The notes under the pieces: generated by a model
The model's database searches: none
Seen by the model: only the letters and a program-made list of their open reading frames with translations
What the model was told of the DNA's origin: nothing
From: Paguma larvata
Lineage: Eukaryota; Chordata; Mammalia; Carnivora; Viverridae
DNA: 64,000 nucleotides
Reading direction: 5' to 3'
Assembly: GCA_030068075.1 (NCBI GenBank)
Contig: CM057843.1
Span: forward strand, 16,449,370 to 16,513,369
Made by a program: the position numbers and the translations under genes
Part shown: positions 25,073 to 37,137 of the stretch, in pieces
How positions within the stretch are numbered: the first letter of the stretch is position 1
How the letters are laid out: each line of letters starts with the position of its first letter

Positions 25073-25413
25073 TTTTTTTTTTTTTTTTTTTTTTGCTGGT
25101 CACACATCTGCTTTTATTGGGAACAGCAGGTGGGACGCTCCCAGCCCAGCCCTGGCAGGAAATCAGGGAAGCCTCCTGGCTGGTACTCTTGGGAGCTCAT
25201 AAGTAGATGCCGGCACAGAGCAGCAAGAAGAAGACTCCAGAGCCCAGGAAAAGCGAGGCCCCGAGGCCCCGAGGAGCCCTCCGTAGCTCTCCCGAGTGCA
25301 CCTGGTGGAGCCAACCTCGCGCGTGAAGGACCAGGCGGAGAAGGACGTGCCAGAGGCCGACAGCACCACGTCCGCGGGCGGCTGGCGCCTCTGCTCTCGG
25401 CGCGGAGCTCCAC
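25073..25413 (-). pseudogene. TMEM258P: TMEM258 processed pseudogene (frameshifted, internally deleted)
   Basis: TMEM258 is a 79-residue two-helix membrane subunit of the oligosaccharyltransferase complex. The minus strand carries an intronless relic. The start region at 25411-25413 reads GTG in place of ATG. A middle part in one frame (TSFSAWSFTREVGSTRCTRE) corresponds to the parent's FFTAWFFVYEVTSTKYTRD. After an indel, a second frame (ASLFLGSGVFFLLLCAGIYL) corresponds to [20 protein letters not shown] and ends at a stop at 25197-25199. About 18 bp near codons 12-18 are missing. An AATAAA (25113-25118, minus strand) lies about 18 bp before a 22-nt A tail (T run at 25073-25094). The coding order, lack of introns and A tail show reverse transcription of a spliced mRNA. 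It cannot make the parental protein. The 5' end and target duplication were not resolved. Parent sequence is from memory. Confidence 0.88.
25113..25118 (-). other. Relic polyadenylation signal of the TMEM258 pseudogene
   Basis: AATAAA on the minus strand, about 18 bp before the A tail, as in the parental 3' UTR. It confirms that the copied molecule was a polyadenylated mRNA. Confidence 0.75.
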
Positions 25414-25659
25414 CCTGCTGGGACTCCACCCCTCCACCACGAAGTCAGCCACTTCGTCCTCCCCTCCCCTCCTGCCACCCTGGCTCCTGGGACCACTCTC
25501 CCGCACGACTCCTTAAAGTACCGTTCGCTTCTATCCCATGTGGACGGCATCTTCTGGAACTCCCAGAACTGCCGCGGCCTCCCCACCCAGCCGACGACCC
25601 AAACCCTGGATCACCACCTCCAAGGGGCTTTCAGTCTCCAGCGCACACAACCTCCTGGC

Positions 25660-26865
25660 CCCTCCCTCCTTCTTAAAGATGCCCCTCTGCTTCTGTGATA
25701 CCCTGGCTTCCTTCTCTTTCTTCTTAGTGTCCTCTGCAAGGTCATGCTCTTCCGGGTGCCACCGAACAGGGTGGCTCCTCAGGGCCAGCCCCAGGCCACC
25801 GAACCTCCCCCCGTGTCCTCAGCTATAGTCATCCCTGCTGTACAGATGGCTCTCAAGTTTCCCTCCGCAACCCAGCCCTCCGTTCTGACTTCCGGGGCCA
25901 CACACCCACCGTCTACTTGACTTTTCCTCTTGGCTACACTGAAAGGACCTCAAACTCACCGTTTCCAAACTGAACTCACGGTCCTTCCAGCAAATCTAGG
26001 TCCTTTTTGAGCAGGGACTGAGAGGTCGCCATCCACTGGGTCTTACGAACTGTGCCCCACCCCCACGAGGGGTCATCCGTGACAAGGTCTCTCCTTTTTT
26101 TCTCCACCGCTAATCAATCAGTAAGCACTGTCTCTTTTATCTCCTCGAATCTACCCCCTCCGGCGTCACCCTGGTGTAAGCCATCACCGCCTCTTGCCTA
26201 GAGCATGGCAATCCTCTGGGCTCTACCCTCTGTATCGATTCTGGCTCAAACCACAAATGGGATCACAAGGCGTTATCTCTCTCTGCTAAAACATGACAAC
26301 GGCTTCCACACGCTCTTCAAAAAAACCAAAACGACAAAAAAAACACAACAAAGCAACAACAAAAAAACAACCCACAAACTCAGCATCACTCACAAGACCA
26401 GACCACACGCGGTCTGACCTCTGTCCTCCTCTGCAGCCTCATCTTATCCCCCTCCCGATCTCTGCGAGGTGACAGTGCGCTCAGTGTCCCGAACCTCGCT
26501 CCCTCCTGCTGCGGGGCCACCTGTGCTTCATCTGCCTAGACGGCTCCTCCTCCCTTACCTGCCCAGCAAACTCAACTCACCTGGAGGAAGGAGCCCAGCT
26601 CCAGCGTCATTTCGGAAACTTTTACAAGCTCACGCAGTACCAGGGACCTCTCGCTTACTGCCCTCACTAAAGCATCTGACAATCTCCACTCAAAGCTGCA
26701 GTTATTTAATTTTTGTCCGCCTCCTACTCCCCACGAGGCGTTAGTTAGGTCTACTGAGAAGAAGGATCATGTCTGTTCCTTGCTTACTGCTGTGAAGCCC
26801 TGTTGCCTAGTGACTGGTGTACATAACTGATGCTCCGCTGAAGACAGAATAGTTGAACACGAGTG
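25660..26865 (+). mobile_element. L2 LINE, about 1.2 kb of ORF2 and 3' end
   Basis: Diverged but collinear with L2: TTCTGTGATACCCTGGCTTC, GATGGCTCTCAAGTTTCCC, CTACTTGACTTTTCCTCTTG, CTCAAACTCACCGTTTCC, AAACATGACAACGGCTTCC, CTGCCTAGACGGCTCC and CATGTCTGTTCCTTGC. An A-rich insertion lies at about 26318-26390. It starts about 250 bp right of the TMEM258 pseudogene. Confidence 0.78.
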
Positions 26866-27709
26866 GAATACGTGAGCCAGTTGCTTCCAAAAAGCAAACT
26901 TCTGCAGAACAAGAGGAAGTGGGACCAGGAGACAAAGCACTCCGGAGCAGAGGCCGCTCTGTAACCTCAGAGTTAGGTGGCAGACACCCGTCTGTGGCAA
27001 ACAGCAGGGGCACGGAGGACTGGGACAGCAAGGGCTTCCGCTTCATGCGGGGGCTGCACACTCTGCACGAGGGCCGATGCCACGGCCGAATATGCCTCTC
27101 TGGGCTCAAGGGCGAACACACGGGGCAATCGCAACAGCGGGACTGTCCAACGTCCTAACAGGAAAGGTGGCGAACGGTACCGAGAAGCAGCAGAATACAT
27201 AAGTTTGAAAACAATCCTACCCGGGAAAAACTAGAAGTAAATTTGGAGAGCACTGGCTTTTTACTCTCAATTCCATCGCAGAAGAGCTGAGAAGATATGA
27301 CCACATACTTGTGGGGGGCGGGGGCAGCGCCACCTGGGCGCAGACACACGGAGAAAGAAAACGGCTGACAAATGAAACGATTTTAAAGAAACTGAAATTA
27401 AGCGCTGACTAAGAAAACTTAGGAATGCACACTCGAAAACAAGCACAAGGCTCTAAATTTTAGCAAGTGCATTTTACTAAAATATATAGTGTGAGCAAAC
27501 AGCACAGATTTAGAATATTTCCTGGATTCTTCTATGCCTCTCCCTTCTGTTTTAACCTGCCTGAAACTGGAATTCATCTTCAGACTGATGAGTAGCTCTG
27601 ATGCTGTCTCGTGTTCTACCGGCACCTTCCTGTCCCCAAGTGTTAGCAAACGGTCTTAAAATCTCAGAAACGCTTTTGGATAGGAAGACCCAACAGCACA
27701 AAGATGTCT
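26866..27709. other. Intron, nothing recognised
   Basis: Unique-looking, moderately CpG-rich up to 27200; no coding similarity. Confidence 0.55.
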
Positions 27710-28170
27710 CCCTTCCTCAAATAAAGTTATAGGTACAATGTAGTTCTAATTAAAGTCCCATTTTTCTTAAGGACTTCAAAACTGATTCAGCTGAAACAAT
27801 AAACTAATGAGAAGCACCACAGAAGTCTTGAAAAGAAGTGAACTGTGGCAAGCCTTGCTCTCTCGGACATTAAAGTATGTAGTAGAGATACATTACATAA
27901 AGGGTGTGGTTCTAGAAACAGAAGAGATTAGTGAAACAGAAATCTATCTGGAGAATAAACGAACTAACTAACATAGCTGTTAGGAGAGTGGCACTTAAAA
28001 ATAATCCTAGGATGATACGCTGACAATTTAAAACCGAAGCAAGTTACATCACCAACCGACAACCTATTTTGGAAAAGAATCTACATGCTAAGATATAAGG
28101 TCTTTGTAATCATTCTTCTCAAGGAAGAAGCCATTATAAAATGACGGATTTGAATATTTACGAAACGTCA
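27710..28170 (+). mobile_element. Old L1 ORF2 relic, sense
   Basis: Decayed matches to the sense L1 ORF2 stretch around CGGACATTAAAGTATG...GTGTGGTTCTAGAAACAG. No reading frame survives. Confidence 0.6.
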
Positions 28171-28182
28171 TGCTTGAAGACA

Positions 28183-28733
28183 CAGCCTTGAACAACACAG
28201 TGGGCAGGACCCCAAATCCACCTTCAACTTGTGACTCCCCAGAAGCCTAGCTACTGATTGCTTCCTGATAACAGAGTTGAGTAACACATATTTTGTATAT
28301 TATAAGTATTATATGCTATAACCTCATAATAAAGCCAGAGGAAAGAAAATGTTACTATGAAAATCACAAGGCAGGGGGCCTGGGTGGCTCAGTCGGTTAA
28401 GCCTCCGATTTCGGCTCAGGTCATGATCTCACGGTTCGTGAGTTGGAGTCCCGCGCCAGGCTCTGTGCTGACAGCTCGGAGCCTGGAGCCAGCTTTGGAT
28501 TCTGTGTCTCCCTCTCTCTCTCTGACCTGCCAGTACTCATACTCTGTCTCTCTCCCTCTCTCTCTAAAAAATAAACATTAAAAAATTTTTAAAAAAATGA
28601 AAAAAGAAAAGAAAATCACAAGGCGGAGAAAATACATTTCCAGGACTGTACTATCTTTATCGAAAAAAAACCCGTGTAAGTGGACCCGCACAGTTCCAAC
28701 CCGTGTTCCTCAAGGGTCAGCTGTGTTCCGAAA
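28183..28733 (+). mobile_element. Tigger-like nonautonomous DNA transposon, split by a SINE
   Basis: Ends CAGCCTTGAACAACAC (28183-28198) and GTGTTCCTCAAGGGTCAGCTG (from 28713) are imperfect inverted repeats. Internal landmarks AATAAAGCCAGAGGAAAGAA, AAATACATTTCCAGGACTG and GTAAGTGGACCCGCACAG match a well-known mammalian Tigger-type element by recall. A SINE occupies 28373-28610. Confidence 0.65.
28373..28610 (+). mobile_element. Carnivore tRNA-Lys SINE inside a Tigger-like element
   Basis: Head GGGGGCCTGGGTGGCTCAG, GATTTCGGCTCAGGTC, CT block, A-rich tail. Perfect 14-bp target duplications GAAAATCACAAGGC at 28359-28372 and 28611-28624. Confidence 0.95.
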
Positions 28734-29304
28734 CCGTGTCAAAGATAGGCAGGGAAAAATACTCGCGACAAATTATTAAGCACCCAAGAAGCTCTTATAC
28801 ATATCATTTAGAAAGAAAATATCTTCATGCTAAAACGGACAAAACACGTAACAATCATGCCAATTAAATAAGAAAGTACAAATGACTAACTAATGCTCAT
28901 AATTCACGCATTATGAACGTAAGGCTGTCGGTGGGGACTGAGAGCGCTGGGGACCATGAAAGACTCCAAAGCCTCTGCCCCGGGGAACCATCACATGGGA
29001 TCGATTAACCGCGGCTGAGACGGCCAAGCAGAGCAGGGGGAGGTAATAGATCAGAAGTTTGGTTTCAGAAGCTACGTTTCTGTCACGCTGCAGAAACCCC
29101 AGCGGAGCTGTGGACAGAGTAGACAGGATATAGGGAGAGCTGGGTTCCTCTATCTCCCGTCTAAGCGTTCTGTCTTTCTGATGAGGAGATGTATCGCTAG
29201 AATATGTCCTTATTTGTCGTAAGGACAGAGAACACGTCACTCCTGATGGTACCTCCAAATGACTTTGGAATACCAAGTAATGAAAAAAGTTTTTAAAAAC
29301 CTTC

Positions 29305-29536
29305 AAAAAATGCTTTAATGTTTATTTATTTTTAAGAGAGAAAGAGAGAGAGAGAGTATGTGTGCGTACAAGCGGGGGAGGGGTAGAGAGAGAGAGAGAC
29401 AGAGAGACAGAGACAGAATCTGACCTAGGCTCCAGGCTCTGAGCTGTCATCACAGAGCCCAATGTGGGCCTCGAACTCACAAACCGTGAGATCATGGAAG
29501 TCGGACCCTAAACCAACTGAGCCACCCAGGTGCCCC
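29305..29536 (-). mobile_element. Carnivore tRNA-Lys SINE
   Basis: Reverse copy with expanded (GA)n block. Target duplications TTAAAAACCTTC at 29293-29304 and 29537-29548. Confidence 0.95.
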
Positions 29537-29548
29537 TTAAAAACCTTC

Positions 29549-31813
29549 CCATAATAAAGGAGACAAAATGAATACACAGTTTCATTTAGTATTGTGTACA
29601 ACACCCTACTCTGCTGTCGCAGGGAACGCCTACACTCTCCTTCACTGTAGCTTGAGTTCATCTGTTCCCCTAGCAGTACTCAATTTCAATGTACCTTGTT
29701 TTATTACAATCTCCATGCTAATCCTTTCAAAAACGATGAATAAATTTCCAGGAAAATTTGTACAAATAATAGGATTATCTTCCTCCTCACCACAATCGTA
29801 AAATGCTATTTCGCTTTTAAATGATAGCTTCCATGAAGTTGGAATGAGGCAAGAGTAACAGTGTTTATTTCGGCTCCTTTAACCACGCTGAGCTCGGGTT
29901 CTCATTTGCTGGCTCATTTTCTCATTAGTTTCCTAGACAGCCATTCATTGAGAGCCAGAGATTAAAATAAATAAAATATGCCCTTTTAGCCAAAGAGGGG
30001 CTCAGAGGCCAGTCGAACATTCAGATGCGTAAATGGAGAAATATACAACAGAGAAATATACAAGGAGTTATGAGATCAGAGTAGAATGTGTCAAAATCCA
30101 AAAAAGGTGAAGCCCGAACACTCAAGTTGATGGAAAACAAGTCCTAAACGAATGTTGTTGTAAATGACCTTACTGCACAAGGTCAAACATAACTAATATG
30201 GGAGTGGTTTTGTGCTACCACTTACTGACCTAATAACCATACTCACGATACCCACTGTAGCTGTTTTCTATCGGACAACTAAGAATTGTATACGACTGTA
30301 GTTCTTTCGCCCAATGACCGAACTCCACAGTATTCCCCAAACACGCAAGACGGGGTCCTCCGTTAAGCTAATTAAATAACGAGGCCATCGCACTGAGGTG
30401 GTTCTAATACCTTAGCAGCTAGGACGTAAGTAACCGATAATACCACAAACAGCCGGCTTTTCCAAACACGGCAACCGCGTCAGCCATGGCCAATCGAATA
30501 CTTCCCTGCTTTGTTCCCTTCCTCATCTTCTCTGGAAAAGTCTCTCCTCAGCACTTCCGATTTGGTGCTGCCCAATTCAAATCTAGTTTTGCTCAAATAC
30601 CCTCTAAGAGATTTTTAGATGCCTCAGTTTACCTTTTCACACCTCTCGCATAGAAGAGTACGGTGTCCATGTCGCCCGCTGGCAACGAGACGCTTCGTAC
30701 TGAAACATCGGTGGCATATCTAGAAAGCATTTCTTTGATCAATGAAGTATTAAAAATGAATGCTGAATTCTTTACTATTACACGACCTCATACAGACATT
30801 TAGAAAGCAAATTAAGAATTCTACGGTCAATTGCTATTTAGATTTCAGCGTGATGGAAGTGATAAAAGGATGAAAACAAGTATGACAATGAAAATAAGGG
30901 TGACAGGTTTACATTGACTTGATTTTCTCTTCCTGCAAAAAGAGCAGTGAAATTAATTGGCTGTCTAATTCAAGTGATTTTTTTTGTTGTTGTTACAGTT
31001 CACGGGACTTCTTTTTAAAACGATGCTTGGAAAAGAATAAAAATACTTGGAATATTGTACTTAATGCGTGTGTAGACATTCGTGGAGGGTGGGGATGGGC
31101 TAATGAGGGAAAGAAGGATTAAGAAATGTGGGTAACTACTGAAATACTTAAGCCCAGAAATGTACTAATATGGAATGGCACGAAATGTAAATGAACTTTA
31201 GGATCGGGTCTCTTAATTTGACAGCTGTTTGACAACTGCAAAATGGAAAGCTGACCTCAGACAACTGCAAATAAATGAGAGACGATTAAGCCAAAGAATT
31301 TCGCATGGAATGATACAATACACATTGCAGTAACTCCTCACAGGGGAACAGATAAATGCAGGCTGGAACTTTCATTGTCTTTGAAGGTACTTATATTCAA
31401 GGGACTTAAATTTCACCAAGAGCTGTGTGTTACTCTTTTACAATTAATGGTACTTTCTGAAACATAACGCCATCGCCATCGGGGGAGAAATAATTGTAAA
31501 CACATTTGAAATTTCCAGGTGTTTCTTGAAGCAATTTTTATTTGATCTTCCTTGACTATACTTTTTGGATGCTAACACAATACCAGCCCCCCCCTTTTTT
31601 TAATTTAAAAATAATGAACTCTTCTATGGTATAGCTGGAGAAGCCACACATGTCCAAGAAAGCTAGCAGCTTAACCCACAAAGTACAATTCAGCATCCAC
31701 AGCTTGCTTCTAAGTAAATTAATGAGATATTCTGAGCTTCACTCTTCCTGCATGGCGAAAATAAGGAGAGAAAACTACATTTCACTATTTAGTCATTAAG
31801 AATTCTATTTTCA
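29549..31813. other. AT-rich SINE-free intron
   Basis: No repeat family assigned. A short GAGAAATATACAA direct repeat lies near 30039 and 30053. Confidence 0.55.
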
Positions 31814-32020
31814 GGGGTACCTGGGGGGCTCAGTCGGTTATGTGTCCCACTTCAGCTCAGGTCATGATCTTGCTGTTCGTGGGTTCGAGCCCCACGTCGG
31901 GCTCAGTGCTGACAGCTCAGAGCCTGGAGCCTGCTTTGGATTCTGTGTTTCCCTCTCTCTCTGCCCTTCCCTCCCTCTCTCTCGTTCTCTCTGTGGAAAA
32001 TAAACATTAAAAAAAAAAAA
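31814..32020 (+). mobile_element. Carnivore tRNA-Lys SINE
   Basis: GGGGTACCTGGGGGGCTC head, CACTTCAGCTCAGGTC, A12 tail. Flanks AAGAATTCTATTTTCAG and AAGAATTTTTCAG are likely target duplications. Confidence 0.93.
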
Positions 32021-32834
32021 GAATTTTTCAGAAGGAAGGCCTTTTTTTTTTAATGTTTTTTTAAATGTCAATGATGATATATAAATTATATATCCTATTT
32101 CAAAGGCCAGAACCAGTGTGTGGGTGTGGGGGGGGTGATCCTCAAGGAAAATCCCACTACTGATAGGTTTGGTTTGGTTTGCAAAGGATTTCAACAAGAT
32201 TGACCCAACGACAACAAACTGAGACAACACTTAACACTTAAAACTCAGGAAATTTCACATGAAAGGCCAAGTGTCTAGCCTGTAATGAAAAACCGGAGGT
32301 TCTGGCAACGCGGGGCCTGAATTTATCGAGGCCACTCGTAGCAGCTGCTCCCCTGGGTCAGGACACTCACTCTCCAACCCATCCAGGCCACCCCGCAGCC
32401 CTCAGACAGCCAGGAAACATGTAAGGAAGAGACCCACGAAGATCTGTCTCCAGAAATAGGAAAAGTCACTGTGGGTAACTAAGATGCCCTCCATGCGATC
32501 AGGGAACAGCTTTAAAAAAAAACCTCATTTCTAAGGCTTGCCTATAATCACCTTCCAGCAAGACTGTTTCCTACAAACACAATTACAGTCCTAAAAACGA
32601 AGCAGCCTAGGGGGGGTGTGGGTGGGGGAGAAGCCTGGCTAGATCTGGCCCCAGGGGACCCCCTCCCCACCCCGGAAAGCACCAAGTGCGGGAAGAGGGC
32701 CAAGCCCAGGTCTCCACTGTGGCCTCCTCCCGGCGGCATCGACCCACCGGCTCTACCTCCCGGAGAGGCGGCCCCTCCGTGCGCGACCGCTTACGGTGGC
32801 TGTAATGGCGCATTCACTCGGAGCGTTTGACGGA

Positions 32835-33000
32835 TACCTAGTTCTCCCACCAACCAATAAGCAACATTCAGTGTCACCTCCTCATTCATCCAAACACTGC
32901 GCTCCTACTGTGCGCCGGGCGATTTTCTAGGCGCTGAGGGAAGAACAACAGAGGAGGCCAAGTCTCTGCTCGCATGGTGCTGATATTCCAGTGAGGGAAA
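32835..33000 (+). mobile_element. Ancient LINE 3'-end type relic
   Basis: TCATTCATCCAAACACTGCG, CTACTGTGCGCCGGGCG, TTCTAGGCGCTGAGGG and TATTCCAGTGAGGGAAACAG follow a common old mammalian LINE 3' UTR pattern whose subfamily I cannot name safely. A SINE follows at 33091. Confidence 0.5.
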
Positions 33001-33090
33001 CAGACAACAGATGGGAGGAACATGCCAGAGGGGAGGGCTGGGGGTGCAGAGGGCGCGGTGTGCCCCACCTCTCAAAGGAGGTGATGCCCG

Positions 33091-33258
33091 AGAGAGACAG
33101 GGATAGGGCAGAGAGAGAGGGAGACACAGAATCTGAAGCAGGCTCCAGGCTCCGAGCTGTCAGCACAGAGCCCGACGCGGGGCTCGAACCCACAAACCGT
33201 GAGATCGTGACCATCGCCGAAGTCGGACGCTTAACCGACTGAGCCACGCAGGTGCCTC
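33091..33258 (-). mobile_element. Carnivore tRNA-Lys SINE, tail lost
   Basis: Reverse copy from GAGAGAGACAGGGATAGG to CCACGCAGGTGCCTC; no A-rich tail (T run) remains on the left. Confidence 0.88.
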
Positions 33259-34047
33259 AAAGCCTCTGCCCTTTACGAACGAGCAGGTAGAGGGCACAGG
33301 GACTGGCAAGACTGTGGGGCAGGAGAGTTCTCGCCGGGCTGAGGAATGGGAAGGAAGCAAGCACAGCTTGTGAGCAGAGAGCCAGGGTGCAGAGGGGGAG
33401 GAGCAGCGGCGGGCGGATCACCCGGGAGCCAGGACGCAGGTTTGTCCATTCACACTCCTGTGCTGAAACATTCCTCCCATCATCCAAATATCCGGAGATG
33501 TGTATCCTCCCATCACAGAAAACACCGAAACTGTCAACACCACTGCTGCCCCCGGGTCCCTAGCTCTCTACTGCCCTCCCCCCACCCCCAAGCCCTGCCC
33601 TCATTCATTCCTGCAGTCAGCCCACCAGCAGCTTCACAGGACCAGCCCTTCCCGCTGAGGGCTCTAGTCATCTCCCCCTGAATATACCCGAAGCACAGCA
33701 CGTCCACCCCCCGCCCCCCAAATCCAAGCTGAATTGTCCCCTTGCCAAGACTCGCCCCTTCCTCCAGATTCCCCACCTCACTGGATGGCAGGCCGCCAGG
33801 TCAGAAATTGACGAGGTACTTTACACGCCCGTCTTTTCCTCACCAGGCCGTCCGATTAAGGACCGGGCCCTTTCCACTCGGCCTCCCTCCCGACGGTGCC
33901 CCTCTGGCTCTCAGCATCTTAGCTACACTTTGTTATCTGAATGGGTCTGTCCCCAAGCTTTGGTTCCCAGAATGGCTAAGCCGACTTTTATGGAAAGCAA
34001 TCTCCCCACCTCCCTTCCTCATTCAATACATATTTATTAATAAACAG
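33259..34047. other. C-rich intron, possible L2 relic
   Basis: Pyrimidine-rich from about 33480 to 33780, faintly L2-like; nothing firm. Confidence 0.4.
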
Positions 34048-34231
34048 TAGTAATAATTAACATTAATCACATGCCTACCAAGTACCCAGGCCCTTCTCTG
34101 CGAACTAAATACACTAACTCATTTTCTCAGTAACTTCATCTGCAGGGACAAGTAGGTCGACCGCCCAAAGCCACAGGGCCGATGAAGTGGCAGGTACGGG
34201 ACCTGCACCCAGGCAGTCTGCCCACTGTCCT
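34048..34231 (-). mobile_element. MIR SINE relic
   Basis: TAATAATTAACATTAATCAC, CTAACTCATTTTCTCAGTAAC, CAAAGCCACAGGGCCGATG and CACCCAGGCAGTCTGCCC follow antisense MIR order. Confidence 0.7.
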
Positions 34232-34534
34232 CGGCCATCAGCCCCTACTGGCCTCTGAGCAGCTCCCTGGGCCACGGGGCCCCTGCCCTCGCTGAGCTTA
34301 CAGTCGGTCACCGGAATGTCCACTTAAAATCGTGCGAGGCACTGAAGCAAAGCCGCGTGGCGTGGCCTCTGAGGAAGAGCTGACCAGGTCGGGGGTTCGG
34401 AAGTCTGACCCGAGAGGGTGCAACTTCTGGTTTTACTTCCCACTCAGTGCTGTCCCTGCCTGACACTTTCTCGCTAACGTACTTCCTGCCCATCTCCTGT
34501 TCTACGTACAACACAAGAGACGTGACCTGCCTGC

Positions 34535-34600
34535 ATGCCCAGCACAGTCCCTGGCACGTAACAGATGCTCGGGAAATGTTTGTCTCCTGGATGACATTTT
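34535..34600 (+). mobile_element. MIR 3' fragment
   Basis: GCCCAGCACAGTCCCTGGCA then CGTAACAGATGCTCGGGAAA matches the MIR 3' end. Confidence 0.6.
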
Positions 34601-34974
34601 AGCCGAGATCCGGCCGGCGTCCTGTGATCTGAGGTGTGGGCAGGGGAAGGAGAGGCTGGAGAAGAAACAGGCCAGGCAGAGGCTGCAGGTCAAAGTTAGG
34701 ATTTTCTTCTCCAGGCGTGGAGTAACAGAAAGCCAGAAGTTGTGCTACGGCCTCATTAACACTTACCACTGGTTGCCCGATACCTACAGGGTAAGTCTGC
34801 ACGCTGTTAGCGAGGCAGGCAAGGCCCAGCTAACGACTTGGGCCAAAGCTCTGGTAGAATGCTCCCCAGCCTGGGCCTTGGGTTTCTGCAGCACGGTAAC
34901 GTGTGCAGGACACCAAATGCTCTCCTCTGCAGAAAATTTCACATCTGAGTCTTTACTCATGATGTCCTGACGGC

Positions 34975-35225
34975 CGGGAAAGTTCCTCTCATACACATCT
35001 ACCTGGGAAACACCCACCTGCCCTTCTGAGACTCCCAAGAAGCCTCCCTGACCTCCACGGGTAGAAACGCCCCCTCCCCACGCCATTTTGTCGTATACCA
35101 AAGGCACTGCCTGTTTCTACCGCAATATCAAGGTATTTCATTGTTCTCTTGTACTTACCTGGGTCTGTCTTCCTCCACCAGACCGGTGGCTGCTTCAGAG
35201 CAGGGAGGAAACTTCTTATCATTAG
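34975..35225 (+). mobile_element. L2 LINE 3' fragment
   Basis: GAAGCCTCCCTGACCTCC, TTCATTGTTCTCTTGTACTT and CAGAGCAGGGAGGAAAC follow L2 3'-end order. Confidence 0.5.
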
Positions 35226-36368
35226 CAAAAGGAATCACTAAATACGGGAGGATCCTGTCTGAAAATAACTTTCAAGAAAAGCCCACCAGGTAGCATCAGC
35301 ACTTTCTGCTACTTTTAATGACACCTTGCTTTCTGGTCCCAGCCGAATCGAAACTTCCTTCCAACAGGCAGGTAAGCGTCCAGGGGATTTCTACAGCCTC
35401 CCTGACTCAATAATTCTAACCTGAACTGCACAGAAGAAACAAACCTCCGTGCAAGTGCGAACTCGCTCAGTCGTGTTTTCCCGTCTTTCCGAGGCATTAC
35501 AGCAAAGTCTCAAAGCCTGCATGTTCACCAAGTATTTGTGAAGCGGTCATTTTTTAATAGAACTCTGTTCTACTTGCGCCTGAGGTTCTGGGACGGCTGC
35601 ATATCTATCTGTTGAAAAACCTATAAACTGTGTTCTTCTCGTGAGAAAACACTTCCAATGTGAATCAGGAGACTACCTAATTGTCCGAGGGTAGCCGCAC
35701 GCCTACTTAAATAAAGCTACTTTGCGATTTACTCAGCCACTCACTCGAGAGTAAGTGAGACTCATGGAGGGATCCGGGCTCAGTATATACTGTCCTTTAC
35801 TAACGTCCCAACTTTCAGATTCCTGAATATTCTTGTAAGAACTAAGAATCGGGTCTTGAGATATCTTTGTATTTGGCCCCAATCATGTTACATTGGGAGA
35901 GGACAGCTGTAACTTTAGGGGAGGGATCCTCACGCACGTAGGTGGCTTCGGCGAGCGGCCCGTGGACATTCCACTTGGCCCCGGTAAATCCTCCTCGGGC
36001 TCACCCGGTGACAGCAGGATGAGCAGTGACATTCTCTAGATCATCGGCCACACTTTCGCTAAAAGCAATACCAGGTCAATTCTACTCAGATACATTAGTG
36101 AAGGGTTAGGATGTTACGCTAGATTTTTATTTCAGTGGTAGTCTTCTGTCTTAGAAGCTGGCAGGGAAATCTCTTCTGGGGCCAAAGGAACTTCGGGTGG
36201 AATAAAAGCTAAACTTGCATTGATTGCTGTCTTGGTATTTTAAGGTTACACCACAGAGTTTGGGGCATAAGGGTACTCGAGATTACGAGTATATATAAAT
36301 CTTATTAACTACCAAATTTTCTCTTTTGTTTCATCCTATCTCCACATTCCATCATTCGGATCCTTTAG
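35226..36368. other. Intron, nothing recognised
   Basis: No repeat or coding similarity seen up to the exon-like segment at 36369. Confidence 0.55.
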
Positions 36369-36469
36369 AATTTCTTTGTTCCCTCCGCGATCGCGGCTTC
36401 CGGAAGAAGCCTGGCACGGGATCTGAAGGAAATGCCAGAGCGAACTTTCCCCGAAGATTAATCACACAG
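36369..36469 (+). other. Exon-like segment with strong splice signals, plus strand
   Basis: A pyrimidine-rich run ends TCCTTTAG at 36368, and CACAG/GTAAGTAATT follows at 36469/36470. The 101-bp interval has no recognisable protein. It is antisense to COX10; it may be a noncoding exon or chance. Confidence 0.22.
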
Positions 36470-36599
36470 GTAAGTAATTTCCTCTTCTTGCCAAACAATA
36501 TTTTCTGAAACTTTTTAGAAAATCAGTAAGACAGAACTGGGTGGTCATGAAAATGTGAATTTTAGGATTTACTTAATCACTTACACATAACTTTCAAAG

Positions 36600-36745
36600 G
36601 TCTAATCGCTTGCCCAAAGCGGCCCGAGGCTCTGTTAATACAAAGAGCAAGAATTCCCCGCGGCTGGTCTGGGATAAGGAGCGTGAGAAGCAGTCTGTCC
36701 CACCGCCCATTCCAGAGACCCCGACTCCTACTCTCACTCTTTTCC
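36600..36745 (-). mobile_element. Possible MIR relic
   Basis: CTAATCGCTTGCCCAAAGCG and a right part CCCATTCCAGAGACC suggest antisense MIR; the middle is very diverged. Confidence 0.35.
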
Positions 36746-37080
36746 AGTGTCTGGGGGCTCAGCAGGGAATTCAGAATCATCCAATGACTCGAAGACGTTT
36801 AAAGTATAAATATCAAGGCATCACGATTTTTCACGTACGAAAGCCTAAAAGCAGTTTGTCACGAAGGCTAAGGGAGCGAATATGAGATGAGGCAACGGAC
36901 AGTCTCCCAGGGACTGGCCACACGGTCGGTTTCTCATCCATGTCATCAGCCCTCAGTCAGCTGGGAGTGCCCCTAACCAGGTCAGGGAGGGGAGCCTGCT
37001 GTTCCCAGCGGAAAACAGACACGCTCATGAGATTCAGAAGAACAAACTATCGGCAAAGGCAAAACATAACTGAAGACCTA

Positions 37081-37137
37081 AGAAGGAAGGAAGGAAAGTA
37101 GGAAGGAAGGAAAAAAAGGGAAGAAGGAAGGAAGGAA
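37081..37137. repeat. (GGAA)n microsatellite
   Basis: Interrupted GGAA/AAGG repeats; tandem GGAA is also an ETS-family binding motif, but no function is implied here. Confidence 0.9.
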
